A stretch of 29,879 bases of DNA from an uncultured Eggerthellaceae bacterium (GTDB lineage Bacteria > Actinomycetota > Coriobacteriia > Coriobacteriales > Eggerthellaceae), in the NCBI GenBank assembly GCA_910580205.1, contig CAJTVP010000022.1:1-29879 (forward strand), read 5' to 3'. Each line of letters opens with the position of its first letter. Position 1 is the stretch's first letter. The notes beneath the pieces are model-generated. The model was not told where the DNA came from and did not search any database. It saw only the letters and a list, made by a program, of their open reading frames with translations. Shown here piece by piece: positions 13,786 to 21,382 of this stretch. Both the position numbers and the translations under genes were made by a program.

Positions 13786-14331
13786 ATGGTCATTCTCATC
13801 ATCATTCTCGTCATCCTGGCAGCGTTGGTCATTGGCGCGGTGGCCCTGTACAACGGGCTGGTGCGCAAGCGCAACCGCGTTGACAACGCGTGGTCGCAGA
13901 TCGACGTGCAGCTCCAGCGCCGTGCGGATTTGATCCCGAATCTGGTCGAGACGGTCAAAGGATACGCCGCTCACGAGCAGGGCACGCTGGACAAGGTGAC
14001 CCAGGCGCGCTCCATGCTGCAATCCGCCACCACGCCCGACGAGCAGATGAAGGCGGACAACATGCTCACCGGCGCATTGCGCAGCTTGTTCGCTGTGGCG
14101 GAGGCTTATCCGGACCTGAAGGCCAATGCGAACTTCCAGCAGCTGCAATCGCAGCTCTCAGAGACCGAAGACAAGATCAGCTACATGCGCCAGTCCTACA
14201 ACGACACGGTCATGGCCTACAACAACGCCATCCAGACGTTTCCCGGCATGCTGCTCTCCGGCATCTTCAAGCCGCGTGAGAGTTTCGACGCTGCGCCGGA
14301 AGCGGAATCGGTTCCGCGCGTGCAGTTCTAG
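13786..14331 (+). CDS. LemA family protein
   Basis: 181 residues. N-terminal membrane helix (residues 2-22), then NGLVRKRNRVDNAWSQIDVQLQ, the classic LemA opening (quoted as NGLVRKRNRVDN and AWSQIDVQLQRR), RADLIPNLVETVKGYA, and a C-terminal YNDTVMAYNNAIQTFPG. LemA proteins form helical-bundle structures at the membrane; their role is poorly defined. Strong AGGAGG upstream. Directly followed by the DUF2207 gene, the usual partner. Confidence 0.95.
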   Translation: MVILIIILVILAALVIGAVALYNGLVRKRNRVDNAWSQIDVQLQRRADLIPNLVETVKGYAAHEQGTLDKVTQARSMLQSATTPDEQMKADNMLTGALRSLFAVAEAYPDLKANANFQQLQSQLSETEDKISYMRQSYNDTVMAYNNAIQTFPGMLLSGIFKPRESFDAAPEAESVPRVQF

Positions 14332-16311
14332 ATGATGCATCGAACGGACCAGGCGCGCACGCTAGGATCCTGGCGCACAGTCGCATCCCTGTTCTTGGGG
14401 ATGCTCATCGCGGCGCTCGCGTTGTTCGCGGCGGCTTTCGCGTTCAGCACCGAAAAGGCTTACGCGAAAAGCTACGAATGCCCGCAGGTGGACATCCAAG
14501 CCGAGATGAAGAGCGACGCCACCTTGCACGTGGTGGAAGAGCGCACGTTCGACTTCGAGGGGTCCTTCACGGCGATCTGGTGGGAGCTGGGCGAACAGCT
14601 GCCCAGCAACGCCAGCGTGGAGATCTACAGCATCGTCGTTTTCGATGCTTCTGGCGAAAGGGTTGGCGTTCTTGCTCCGGACATAGAGTTCCAGCCTCGC
14701 TGGCGCAGCACAGGCGGCCCATCCGTGCCCGCTTGGTCGTTCGATGAAGAGGAGAACACCGTCTATGCATTCGGGGATTTCTCGGATGAGGCTCTGACGT
14801 TCCGGCTGGAATATGACGTGGCGAATGCCGCGCAGATCTACGATGACGCGGCGGAGCTGTACTGGGCGTTCGTGGGGAGCGGCTGGGCGGTGGATTCCGA
14901 GCATGTGATCCTGGAGCTCACGTTGCCACAGCCAGAAGGCGCCAGCGCAGAGCCGGGAGTGGATGTGCGCGCATGGGGCCACGGGCCGCTTGACGGGAAC
15001 GTGAAGATCGAGGGGAACGTAATCACGTACACAGCTCGCTCGGTCCCGGCGGGGCAGTATGCGGAAGCGCGTGTGCTGTTCCCGGTGAACTGGCTTTCCA
15101 CGGCAACCCCGGAGGCGCAACAGTCGCACGCGGGCCAGTCCATCGTCGATACGGTGCTGGCGGAGGAACAAGCGTGGGCGGACCGGGCGAACCGAGAACG
15201 GGCGGTGCAGATGGCCTTCGTGATCGGGCTGTTGTTGGTATGCATCGCTGCCATCGTGATCGCGATAGTGCTGTATTTCCGGTTCGGCAAGGAGCACAAG
15301 CCGGATTTCGACGGTGACTACTGGCGCGACGTGCCGCAGAAAGGCGTGCCTCCGGCGGTGATCGGGCGGCTGTGGCGCTGGGACAAGGAAAGCCCGAAGG
15401 ATCTCACCGCCACCATCATCACGCTGTGCGCGAACGGCGCGGTGGGCTTGGACGTCTTCCAGTCCGGCATCACGGGAAGGACCGACTATCGGCTCACGCG
15501 GCGGATCCCCGTCGGCGCCTCGGCAGGCGATGAGCTGTCGGATGCCACCATGGAGTTCCTGTTCCAGACGGTCAGCGGCGGCGCGGACACGCTCATGCTG
15601 AATGACATCCAGCAGTTCGGGAAGGATCACCCGCAGGAGTACATGAACGCGCTGTCGAAGTGGCAAGGGACGCTGTCAACGCTCACTAACCAGCAGGATT
15701 ACTTCGAGATGGCTGGCCATGTGTGCAAGGGCATCATGATGGCCGTGGCGGCGGTGATAGCGATGTTCGGCATAGCTCTCACCGGCTTGACTGAGAATTT
15801 CGTGCCGGTCATCTTGGTGCTTCCTACGGCGGCCATAGTCATGGTCATCGCGAACCAGATGGAGCGCAGAAGCCAGCATGGAGCTGACGTGATGGCCCGG
15901 GCGAAGGCGCTCCGTCATTGGTTGGAGGATTTTTCGGCGCTGAACGAGCGGCCGCCTGCGGACGTGAAGGTCTGGGGCGTGTTCATGGTCTATGCGTTCT
16001 TGTTCGGCGTGGCTGACAAGGTCATCAAAGAACTGCGCAACACTGTGCCTGAGGTGTTCGCCGCGCCCGAAGGGGCGGCCGATGTGTGGGTGCCGTGGTA
16101 CATCTGGTACTGGGGCGGTCCGCACATTTCCAGCGGCGGGATCGGGGACGGAGCGGCCACATTCTTGGATACGGCCCTTTCGAATACGGCGAACACGGCG
16201 CGAGCGGCCATCTCCGGTGCGTCCGGAGGGTTCTCCTCTGGTGGCGGTTTCGGTGGAGGCTTCTCCATGGGCGGTGGAGGCGGCTTCGGTGGTGGGGGCG
16301 GTGCCCGGTAA
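14332..16311 (+). CDS. DUF2207 membrane protein with Gly-rich C terminus
   Basis: 659 residues. Signal peptide or anchor at ~17-43 ending AYAKS; an extracellular beta-rich DUF2207 domain at ~45-290; a membrane helix at ~294-318; a cytoplasmic part to ~460; two more helices at ~467-487 and ~493-510; then a C-terminal GGGFGGG-type tail ending GGGGGAR. This architecture is the standard LemA partner. The molecular function is unknown; the pair is thought to work at the cell envelope. The ATG abuts the lemA stop with no gap, so translation is coupled. Confidence 0.93.
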   Translation: MMHRTDQARTLGSWRTVASLFLGMLIAALALFAAAFAFSTEKAYAKSYECPQVDIQAEMKSDATLHVVEERTFDFEGSFTAIWWELGEQLPSNASVEIYSIVVFDASGERVGVLAPDIEFQPRWRSTGGPSVPAWSFDEEENTVYAFGDFSDEALTFRLEYDVANAAQIYDDAAELYWAFVGSGWAVDSEHVILELTLPQPEGASAEPGVDVRAWGHGPLDGNVKIEGNVITYTARSVPAGQYAEARVLFPVNWLSTATPEAQQSHAGQSIVDTVLAEEQAWADRANRERAVQMAFVIGLLLVCIAAIVIAIVLYFRFGKEHKPDFDGDYWRDVPQKGVPPAVIGRLWRWDKESPKDLTATIITLCANGAVGLDVFQSGITGRTDYRLTRRIPVGASAGDELSDATMEFLFQTVSGGADTLMLNDIQQFGKDHPQEYMNALSKWQGTLSTLTNQQDYFEMAGHVCKGIMMAVAAVIAMFGIALTGLTENFVPVILVLPTAAIVMVIANQMERRSQHGADVMARAKALRHWLEDFSALNERPPADVKVWGVFMVYAFLFGVADKVIKELRNTVPEVFAAPEGAADVWVPWYIWYWGGPHISSGGIGDGAATFLDTALSNTANTARAAISGASGGFSSGGGFGGGFSMGGGGGFGGGGGAR

Positions 16312-16328
16312 CCCTCGCTGTCTTTGTT

Positions 16329-16357
16329 CGTTTCCGAGGCTTTCGGTTCAGGAAACG
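16329..16357. terminator. Convergent-gene hairpin
   Basis: CGTTTCC (16329-16335) pairs with GGAAACG (16351-16357) between the DUF2207 stop and the oppositely oriented methyltransferase stop. No strong T-run on either side, so this is a tentative bidirectional terminator. Confidence 0.35.
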
Positions 16358-17211
16358 TCCCAGGAAACGAACGCCCAGTTCACGGTGCGTGGATGCGTCA
16401 AGGTGAGCATGCCGTCTTCCTGTGTGGTCAGCTCATCGGCCAGCCACGAATGCACGCGGGCGTCTATCTCTTCGCTGGACAGCTCCCGTTGTTCAGCGGC
16501 AGCGGCTTGGCGTGCCATGGCCGCGTACTTCTCAAAGGCGGCTTCTTCGTTGATGAAGCTGTCAGTCCGATGGGTGGAGATGTAAGCCAGCTTTGGCAGG
16601 TAGCCCTCAGCTTGCAAGATGGCCGTGGCGAACACGGAGTCATAGCTGGGGGCTGGTGCAAGGCCGATCTGCGTCAGCATGCGGTCATCAACTTGGGGCG
16701 ACGAGCCCACGATGAGCGTGACGCAGCAGCGGCGACGCGCAACGGCGCTCATCTTGAGAAGCGCCCCGCGCAGGTCAAAGGTGGCGATGGAGCGGGAAGC
16801 CAAGCACACATCATAGCTCTCAGGGGCTACGCCGTGGGATTCCCAATCGTCCGCCCACGCAAGCTCCAGCGTGCGCACATCGGCAAGGCCTTCTTCGTCC
16901 CTGCGCGCTTCCAAGCGCTTCAGCATCTCGGTGGAGAAATCGGCCGCCAGCACTTCATGGCCAGCACGGCCCAGCGGGATGGCCAGGTTGCCTGCGCCGC
17001 ACCCCATGTCCATGACGCTTTCGCCGGGCTCAATGGCCGCCAAGTGCAAGAACTGGTCAGTATAGGAGCCGGGCATGTCCTTGCGGGTGTACGTTTTCGC
17101 CCGGGCGTTCCAATGCTCCGCGCTGCGGTCGGTGGTGCGGAGGCGTTGCCGCTCCTGCCACAGCTGATTCCAATCCTGAGCGGTCTGGGGAATGAAAAGG
17201 CGTTCGCTCAC
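16348..17211 (-). CDS. Class I SAM-dependent methyltransferase
   Basis: 287 residues from GTG 17211, which has GAAAGGA upstream; an in-frame ATG at 17244 is also possible but lacks a site. Motif I VMDMGCGAGN (residues 66-75), HEVLAADFS (motif II acidic residue), and SYDVCLASRSIATFD (motif IV region). Residues ~200-260 form a helical domain with EEAAFEKYAAMARQAAAAEQ. The substrate is unknown; the sequence resembles small-molecule methyltransferases. It is divergent from the DUF364 protein gene and shares its promoter region, which may indicate a common pathway. Confidence 0.85.
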   Translation of the reverse strand: MSERLFIPQTAQDWNQLWQERQRLRTTDRSAEHWNARAKTYTRKDMPGSYTDQFLHLAAIEPGESVMDMGCGAGNLAIPLGRAGHEVLAADFSTEMLKRLEARRDEEGLADVRTLELAWADDWESHGVAPESYDVCLASRSIATFDLRGALLKMSAVARRRCCVTLIVGSSPQVDDRMLTQIGLAPAPSYDSVFATAILQAEGYLPKLAYISTHRTDSFINEEAAFEKYAAMARQAAAAEQRELSSEEIDARVHSWLADELTTQEDGMLTLTHPRTVNWAFVSWDVS

Positions 17212-17245
17212 GGGCGTTCCTTTCGCGTGAAGGCGCATCTGCACG

Positions 17246-17274
17246 TTGTTGGCAGATTATAGCTGCTATAGAAT
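17246..17274 (+). promoter_or_regulatory. Promoter of the DUF364 gene
   Basis: -35 TTGTTG (17246-17251), 17-nt spacer, -10 TAGAAT (17269-17274), 40 nt ahead of the GTG start. It overlaps the divergent methyltransferase promoter. Confidence 0.6.
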
Positions 17275-17285
17275 AACGTCATCAA
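17256..17285 (-). promoter_or_regulatory. Promoter of the methyltransferase gene, with palindrome
   Basis: Minus strand: -35 TTGATG (17280-17285), 18-nt spacer, consensus TATAAT (17256-17261). The palindrome TATAGC-T-GCTATA (17258-17270) overlaps both divergent -10 boxes and could be an operator for one regulator. Confidence 0.65.
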
Positions 17286-17313
17286 AGAAGAGCATTCTCA
17301 GGAGGGCAGACTC

Positions 17314-18090
17314 GTGTCATGGACGCTGTATGATCGATTGATCGAAGGGATTCCCGAAGATGTGCGCGTGAAAGACTATTGCTTGGGGCTTTGTTGGAGC
17401 TACGTGGAGGCGGAGAGCGCCATGGGGGTGTCTTACACATGCCGTGGCGGCGGGGTGAAGCAGCGTGATGAGCGGGATTTCGTCGGGTTGCCGTTGCGGG
17501 AGATGGCAACGCTGGCGAAGTCATGGAGCTTTGAAGACGCCACGCTGGGCGTTGCGGCGCTGAACGCATGGTATGGACAGAAGCAGCTGATAGATGCGAT
17601 GGGCGCGGTTTACGATGAGCCGGTGGAGCTGCCGGATGGCACGGTGCGCAAGCTGGACGCGTTCGAAGTGATGCGCCCGCAGATAGAGGCGAAGAAAAAC
17701 GCTCGCGTGGTCGTGGTGGGGCATTTCCCCCATGTGGACCGCATAGAGGAGTATGCGAACCTGACCGTCCTTGAGCGCAACTGCCGGACGGAGCTGGACA
17801 AGCCCGACCCGGCCTGTGAATTCGTCATGCCTCAGGCTGACTTCGCGTTCATCACCGGGGTCACCCTTGAGAACAAGACGCTGCCTCGGTTGTTGGAGCT
17901 GGCGAAAGACGCCCACGTCACCTTGGTGGGGCCTTCGGTGGTCATGGCGAAGCCGCTGCTTGAGGCTGGCGTGGGCATGGCGGCTGGCAGCATCGTGCTT
18001 GATCCGGAGCGGACGAAGCGGTCCGTGAAATCCGGTGGCGGTCTTTCTTTCGGCGGTGCATTGCAGATGGTTACGGTGACCAAGGGCTGA
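17314..18090 (+). CDS. DUF364/DUF4213 protein, putative heavy-metal chelation family
   Basis: 258 residues starting at GTG 17314 behind AGGAGG (17300-17305). An N-terminal DUF4213 (enolase-N-like) part includes GLCWSYVEA, TCRGGG and the LAKSWSFEDATLGVAALNA segment (read as SWSFEDATLGVAALNA). The C-terminal Rossmann-like DUF364 part has VVVVGHFPHVDRI, LTVLERNC, DFAFITGVTLENKTLPRLL and TLVGPSVVMAKPL. Structural relatives suggest binding of a metal chelate or pterin-like ligand; the family is often near ABC metal or cobalamin genes, though none is adjacent here. Function undetermined. Confidence 0.85.
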   Translation: MSWTLYDRLIEGIPEDVRVKDYCLGLCWSYVEAESAMGVSYTCRGGGVKQRDERDFVGLPLREMATLAKSWSFEDATLGVAALNAWYGQKQLIDAMGAVYDEPVELPDGTVRKLDAFEVMRPQIEAKKNARVVVVGHFPHVDRIEEYANLTVLERNCRTELDKPDPACEFVMPQADFAFITGVTLENKTLPRLLELAKDAHVTLVGPSVVMAKPLLEAGVGMAAGSIVLDPERTKRSVKSGGGLSFGGALQMVTVTKG

Positions 18091-18100
18091 ACCTGTCCCC

Positions 18101-18126
18101 GGGAAGCAGGCGGAGGCCCGCTTCCC
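18101..18126 (+). terminator. Hairpin after the DUF364 gene
   Basis: GGGAAGC (18101-18107) pairs with GCTTCCC (18120-18126), loop 12 nt, followed by GTTAAATGTT. A plausible but weak intrinsic terminator. Confidence 0.45.
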
Positions 18127-18156
18127 GTTAAATGTTCGTTTCGCCGTCACTCCCCA

Positions 18157-18165
18157 TGGTAATCT
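18157..18165 (+). promoter_or_regulatory. Extended -10 of the SDR gene
   Basis: TG-G-TAATCT (hexamer 18160-18165) sits 6 nt before an ATG at 18172 that has no ribosome binding site, and 36 nt before the better-supported ATG at 18202. Confidence 0.5.
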
Positions 18166-18201
18166 GGACGCATGAGTGCAGATTCAAAGGAAAGGAATCC
18201 C

Positions 18202-19002
18202 ATGGGTTGCTTTGAAGGCAAGACGGTCATCATCACGGGCGGCGGTTTCGCTGCGCTGAAGGACGGAAGCGCTGGATCCATTGGATACGGCATCGCCCGT
18301 GCGTTCGCCAAGGAGGGCGCGAACCTCACGCTCACGGGGCGCAACGAAAGCAAGCTGACCACGGCGAAGGAGAAGCTGGAAGAGGAGTTCGGCATCCGCG
18401 TCCTTCCCGTGCAGGCGGATGTTGCCTCCGGGAACGACAACCTGGCGACGGTGCAGAACGTGGTTGACAAGACCATGGAAGAGTTCGGCTGCATTGACGT
18501 GCTGGTGAACAACGCGCAGGCCTCCGCTTCCGGGGTCACCCTGGCCGACCACACCACGGAGCAATTCGATCTGGCCATCTATTCGGGCCTGTACGCTGCG
18601 TTCTACTACATGCAGGCGTGCTATCCGCATCTCAAAGAGACGAAAGGCTCCGTCATCAATTTCGCATCTGGCGCCGGCCTGTTCGGCAACTACGGCCAAA
18701 GCGCCTATGCGGCCGCCAAAGAGGGCATCCGCGGCATGAGCAGAGTGGCCGCTACTGAATGGGGTCCGGATGGGATCAATGTGAACGTGGTGTGCCCGCT
18801 GGCATGGACGGCGGCGTTGGAGAAATTCCAGGAGCAGTATCCGGATGCTTTCGAGGCCAATGTGCATATGCCTCCCATGGGCCATTACGGGAATGTGGAA
18901 ACGGAGATAGGTCGCGTGGTGGTGCAGCTGGCCAGCCCGGATTTCAAGTTCATGAGCGGAGAGACGCTCACTCTTGAAGGCGGCATGGGTCAACGTCCTT
19001 GA
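18202..19002 (+). CDS. SDR-family NAD(P)-dependent oxidoreductase
   Basis: 266 residues from ATG 18202 (AAAGGAAAGG just upstream); a leaderless start at 18172 would add ten residues. Classical short-chain dehydrogenase: N103-N104-A (NNAQ), catalytic S156 (FASGAG), Y169 and K173 (YAAAK). The cofactor loop is unusual: the TGGG of residues 12-15 is separated from GSIGYG by an insertion (FAALKDGSA), so the normal TGxxxGxG spacing is expanded. The following beta2 end has TGRN, compatible with NADP preference. Substrate unknown; secondary alcohol or steroid-type dehydrogenation is possible in this lineage but cannot be read from the sequence. Confidence 0.88.
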   Translation: MGCFEGKTVIITGGGFAALKDGSAGSIGYGIARAFAKEGANLTLTGRNESKLTTAKEKLEEEFGIRVLPVQADVASGNDNLATVQNVVDKTMEEFGCIDVLVNNAQASASGVTLADHTTEQFDLAIYSGLYAAFYYMQACYPHLKETKGSVINFASGAGLFGNYGQSAYAAAKEGIRGMSRVAATEWGPDGINVNVVCPLAWTAALEKFQEQYPDAFEANVHMPPMGHYGNVETEIGRVVVQLASPDFKFMSGETLTLEGGMGQRP

Positions 19003-19058
19003 TCTTGCCGCAGGGCCATTCGGCTGCCTGCGAAAGGATGGTTTGTGAGGAAATGCGG

Positions 19059-19105
19059 TCTGAACGGGGGTTCGCAACCAGCGGTAGCGCTGGCCTCCGT
19101 TCAGA
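19059..19105. other. Branched hairpin (three-way junction) element
   Basis: TCTGAACGG (19059-19067) pairs perfectly with CCGTTCAGA (19097-19105). Inside are GGTT-CGC-AACC (19069-19079) and AGCG-GTAG-CGCT (19080-19091), giving a closed stem with two arms. It lies between the SDR and XRE genes. It is not a tRNA: too short, and no acceptor or anticodon layout. It could be a terminator-like or processing element. Confidence 0.45.
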
Positions 19106-19118
19106 ATGCTCCCGCCGG

Positions 19119-19146
19119 TTGATGGTCATGGCCTTCGCGCTAGACT
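19119..19146 (+). promoter_or_regulatory. Promoter of the XRE regulator gene
   Basis: -35 TTGATG (19119-19124), 16-nt spacer, -10 TAGACT (19141-19146), 49 nt ahead of the start codon. Confidence 0.5.
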
Positions 19147-19195
19147 ATCGTGGATGCATCATCTGACCGGATCGCATCCACCTGAAAGGCACTCT

Positions 19196-20029
19196 ATGAG
19201 CTTCCGCGACAACCTTCTTCATCTACGCGCTGTGAACGGCATGACCCAGGAGCAGCTGGCGGCGCTTTTGGGCGTGAGCCGCCAGTCGGTCGCGAAATGG
19301 GAGGCGGATAAGTCTTACCCCGAAATGGACAAGCTGATCGCCCTCTGCCAGATCTTCAACTGTACGTTGGACGAGCTCGTTCAAGGAGACCTGACTGAGC
19401 GGCCAGCCACAGCGAACGCTTCAGAATCGGATTCTGCGCACGAAGATGGCGGATCAGAGAGCCAGCTCGCGACCAGGCCCGTGGATGATGTCGGCTACGA
19501 TGAGCACATGCGCTCCTTCGCTGATCGCATCGCTGGCGGGGTCACCTGCATCATCTTGGGCGTGACGCTTTCGGTGCTGTTCTTCAGCTTCGTGGAGCTG
19601 GCAGAGCAGACCTCGTTCCAGATGGCTGAGAACGTCAGCATGGCGTTGGCGCTTCTGTGCGTTTTCGCCGGCGTGGGACTGGGATTGCTGCTCCTCATCC
19701 CCGCAGGGATGGATCATGCCCAGTTCATCCGCGCCCATCCGATCGTGGAGGACTTCTACACCGAAGAAGAGAAAGTCTCTGCGCGCCGGGCGTTCGTGTC
19801 GCAGCTCATCAGCGGGCTCGTCTTCATCTTCATCGGCGTGCTGGTGGTCACTTTGCTTGGAGAGACCCCGCTTGAGGAGAGCGTGGGCGCGCCCTGTCTG
19901 CTGGGATGCGTCGCGCTGGGCGTAGGGCTGATCATCCGCGGGTCCATGATGCTCTCCCGGACGAACATAGCCGCATACAATTTCAAGGCCAAAGAAGTGC
20001 TGCTGTCCGACGAGCTTTCGTGGAAGTGA
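19196..20029 (+). CDS. Membrane-anchored XRE-family regulator
   Basis: 277 residues from ATG 19196 (GAAAGG upstream). Residues 1-64 are an HTH_3/XRE DNA-binding domain (MTQEQLAALLGVSRQSVAKWE, in pieces MTQEQLAALLGV and SRQSVAKWE; YPEMDKLIALCQIFNCTLDEL). After an acidic linker (65-105) come four hydrophobic segments at about 113-134, 145-168, 203-221 and 233-248. This layout is common among Firmicutes and Actinomycetota one-component regulators that sense membrane stress or control adjacent transporters. The target is not evident; autoregulation or control of the flanking SDR gene is possible. Confidence 0.9.
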   Translation: MSFRDNLLHLRAVNGMTQEQLAALLGVSRQSVAKWEADKSYPEMDKLIALCQIFNCTLDELVQGDLTERPATANASESDSAHEDGGSESQLATRPVDDVGYDEHMRSFADRIAGGVTCIILGVTLSVLFFSFVELAEQTSFQMAENVSMALALLCVFAGVGLGLLLLIPAGMDHAQFIRAHPIVEDFYTEEEKVSARRAFVSQLISGLVFIFIGVLVVTLLGETPLEESVGAPCLLGCVALGVGLIIRGSMMLSRTNIAAYNFKAKEVLLSDELSWK

Positions 20030-20060
20030 GCTTTGGAGCTGGCGAATGATCGCAAGCTCA
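20027..20060. terminator. Hairpin between convergent genes
   Basis: TGAGCTT (20027-20033) pairs with AAGCTCA (20054-20060). It spans the XRE stop and ends just before the solute-binding protein stop on the other strand. Tentative bidirectional terminator without a clear T-run. Confidence 0.35.
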
Positions 20061-20062
20061 GT

Positions 20063-21382
20063 TCATTCATGCAGCGTGCTTGAGGCCACGCCTTCGTCAA
20101 TGGCTTGGTTGCATTCTTCATCCAGGAGCCTCGCCGTCTCCTCCGGCGTGGTGTGCCCGATCAGCAGATCATACATACGCTTATGGAAGATCTCCCGGAT
20201 GGCGCGCGTGTCAGGATTGCTGCCCGTGAAGTCGACCACGTTCTTGCGGTTCTCCAAGAACTCATCGAACAAGAGGATGTCGTCTCCGTACTGTTCAGCA
20301 GCGGCCTGAGAGGCGGGAAGCATGCCGGCGGCGTAGGCCATGAGCTCTTCGCTGTTGTACACGTGGGCCAGGAAGTCCTTCGCCACCTGAACCTTTTCCG
20401 GATCCCCGTTGTCGAACACCTCGAAACCGGAGATGAACGTGGTGGCGCACCCCTCACCCTCCCCGTCTGGGAAGTTCACCAGCCCGATGGTGTCCTCGTA
20501 TCGTCCTATGGAAGCGTTGTTCACCATGTAGATGGCCAGCTGCCCTGATCGGAACAGGCTTGAACAGTCCTCGATCTCCAGATTCTCTGCATGAGGCGGG
20601 AACCAGCCGCGATCAACGCCCTCCTGAATCCAGCGCAGCGCCGCCACGCCTTCGGGAGTGGAGAGGGCGAAGTGTCCATCTTCGCTGAAGAAGTCCGATC
20701 CGCACGCGCGCAGCAAGGTCATGATATGGGTGTCTCCTTGGGAAGAGCGCGCGTACATCATCATGGGGAACGATCCGGTGGGCAGGTTCTTCGCCAGCGT
20801 GTCCAGCACTTGCTCCCATTCTTCAAGGGTCCAAGACTGTATGCCGTCTTTGATGAAACGCGAAAGGCCAGCTTGGCGGAACAGCTCTTTGTTGTAGGCC
20901 AACACGTTCTGCCGTCCCAGATACGGCATCATGTAGACGTGCCCCTGGATGGTGCTCATATCCCACAGACAATCGAACACGCTTTGGCGCACTTGCGGCG
21001 TGACCACATCATCAAGGGGCACCACGCGCCCGCTGTGGATATAGGTGCTCATGTTGAAATAGTCTCCGTAGAGGATATCCGGAGCATCGGGCGTGTCGAA
21101 AACATCCGCGACGGCGCTGTCATACTGGTTCTGCTCGAACACCTGCACCGTGATGTCAACGGGGCGGTCATAGGCTTTCTCGAAATCTTGCACCATGATC
21201 TCCATCACCTGATCCACCTGGGTGATGCTCTCGTCGAAGATGACGTCATGGCCTGTTCGGGGAATCTTGAGTGTGAGGCGGAGAGTGTCATCCGGCGTTC
21301 GCGAACAGCCGGCGGTGAAGATAGCGGCGAAGGCGAGGCTGCATGCGATCAGGCAGCTGAGCAGGATCCTCATCCCACGCAT
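20063..21382 (-). CDS. Extracellular solute-binding lipoprotein (ABC family 1)
   Basis: 439 residues. Signal peptide with lipobox TAGC, lipidated C26. The body resembles sugar-type solute-binding proteins: DILYGDYFNM, MPYLGRQNVLAYNKELFRQAGL, SWTLEEWEQVLDTLAKNLP, DGHFALSTPEGVAALRWIQEG, AIYMVNNAS, and DPEKVQVAKDFLAHVYN near the end. No permease or ATPase genes accompany it. Its ATG lies inside the end of the histidine kinase gene (13-nt overlap), behind GGAAG 7 nt upstream, so it is translationally coupled to the kinase. This suggests that it presents a ligand to the kinase's extracellular sensor rather than feeding a transporter; inference. Confidence 0.88.
   Translation of the reverse strand: MRGMRILLSCLIACSLAFAAIFTAGCSRTPDDTLRLTLKIPRTGHDVIFDESITQVDQVMEIMVQDFEKAYDRPVDITVQVFEQNQYDSAVADVFDTPDAPDILYGDYFNMSTYIHSGRVVPLDDVVTPQVRQSVFDCLWDMSTIQGHVYMMPYLGRQNVLAYNKELFRQAGLSRFIKDGIQSWTLEEWEQVLDTLAKNLPTGSFPMMMYARSSQGDTHIMTLLRACGSDFFSEDGHFALSTPEGVAALRWIQEGVDRGWFPPHAENLEIEDCSSLFRSGQLAIYMVNNASIGRYEDTIGLVNFPDGEGEGCATTFISGFEVFDNGDPEKVQVAKDFLAHVYNSEELMAYAAGMLPASQAAAEQYGDDILLFDEFLENRKNVVDFTGSNPDTRAIREIFHKRMYDLLIGHTTPEETARLLDEECNQAIDEGVASSTLHE

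Noticed and set aside
14362..15666. 434-codon minus-strand frame opposite the DUF2207 gene
   Set aside because: Antisense shadow; the plus strand has signal peptide, membrane helices and family features.
16310..16330. Fifth copy of the mosaic repeat
   Set aside because: AACCCTCGCTGTCTTTG resembles the start of copy C, but only about 20 bp match and they overlap a stop codon; too short to claim.
19059..19105. Possible tRNA
   Set aside because: 47 nt with only two internal arms, no CCA-proximal acceptor pattern, no T-loop consensus.
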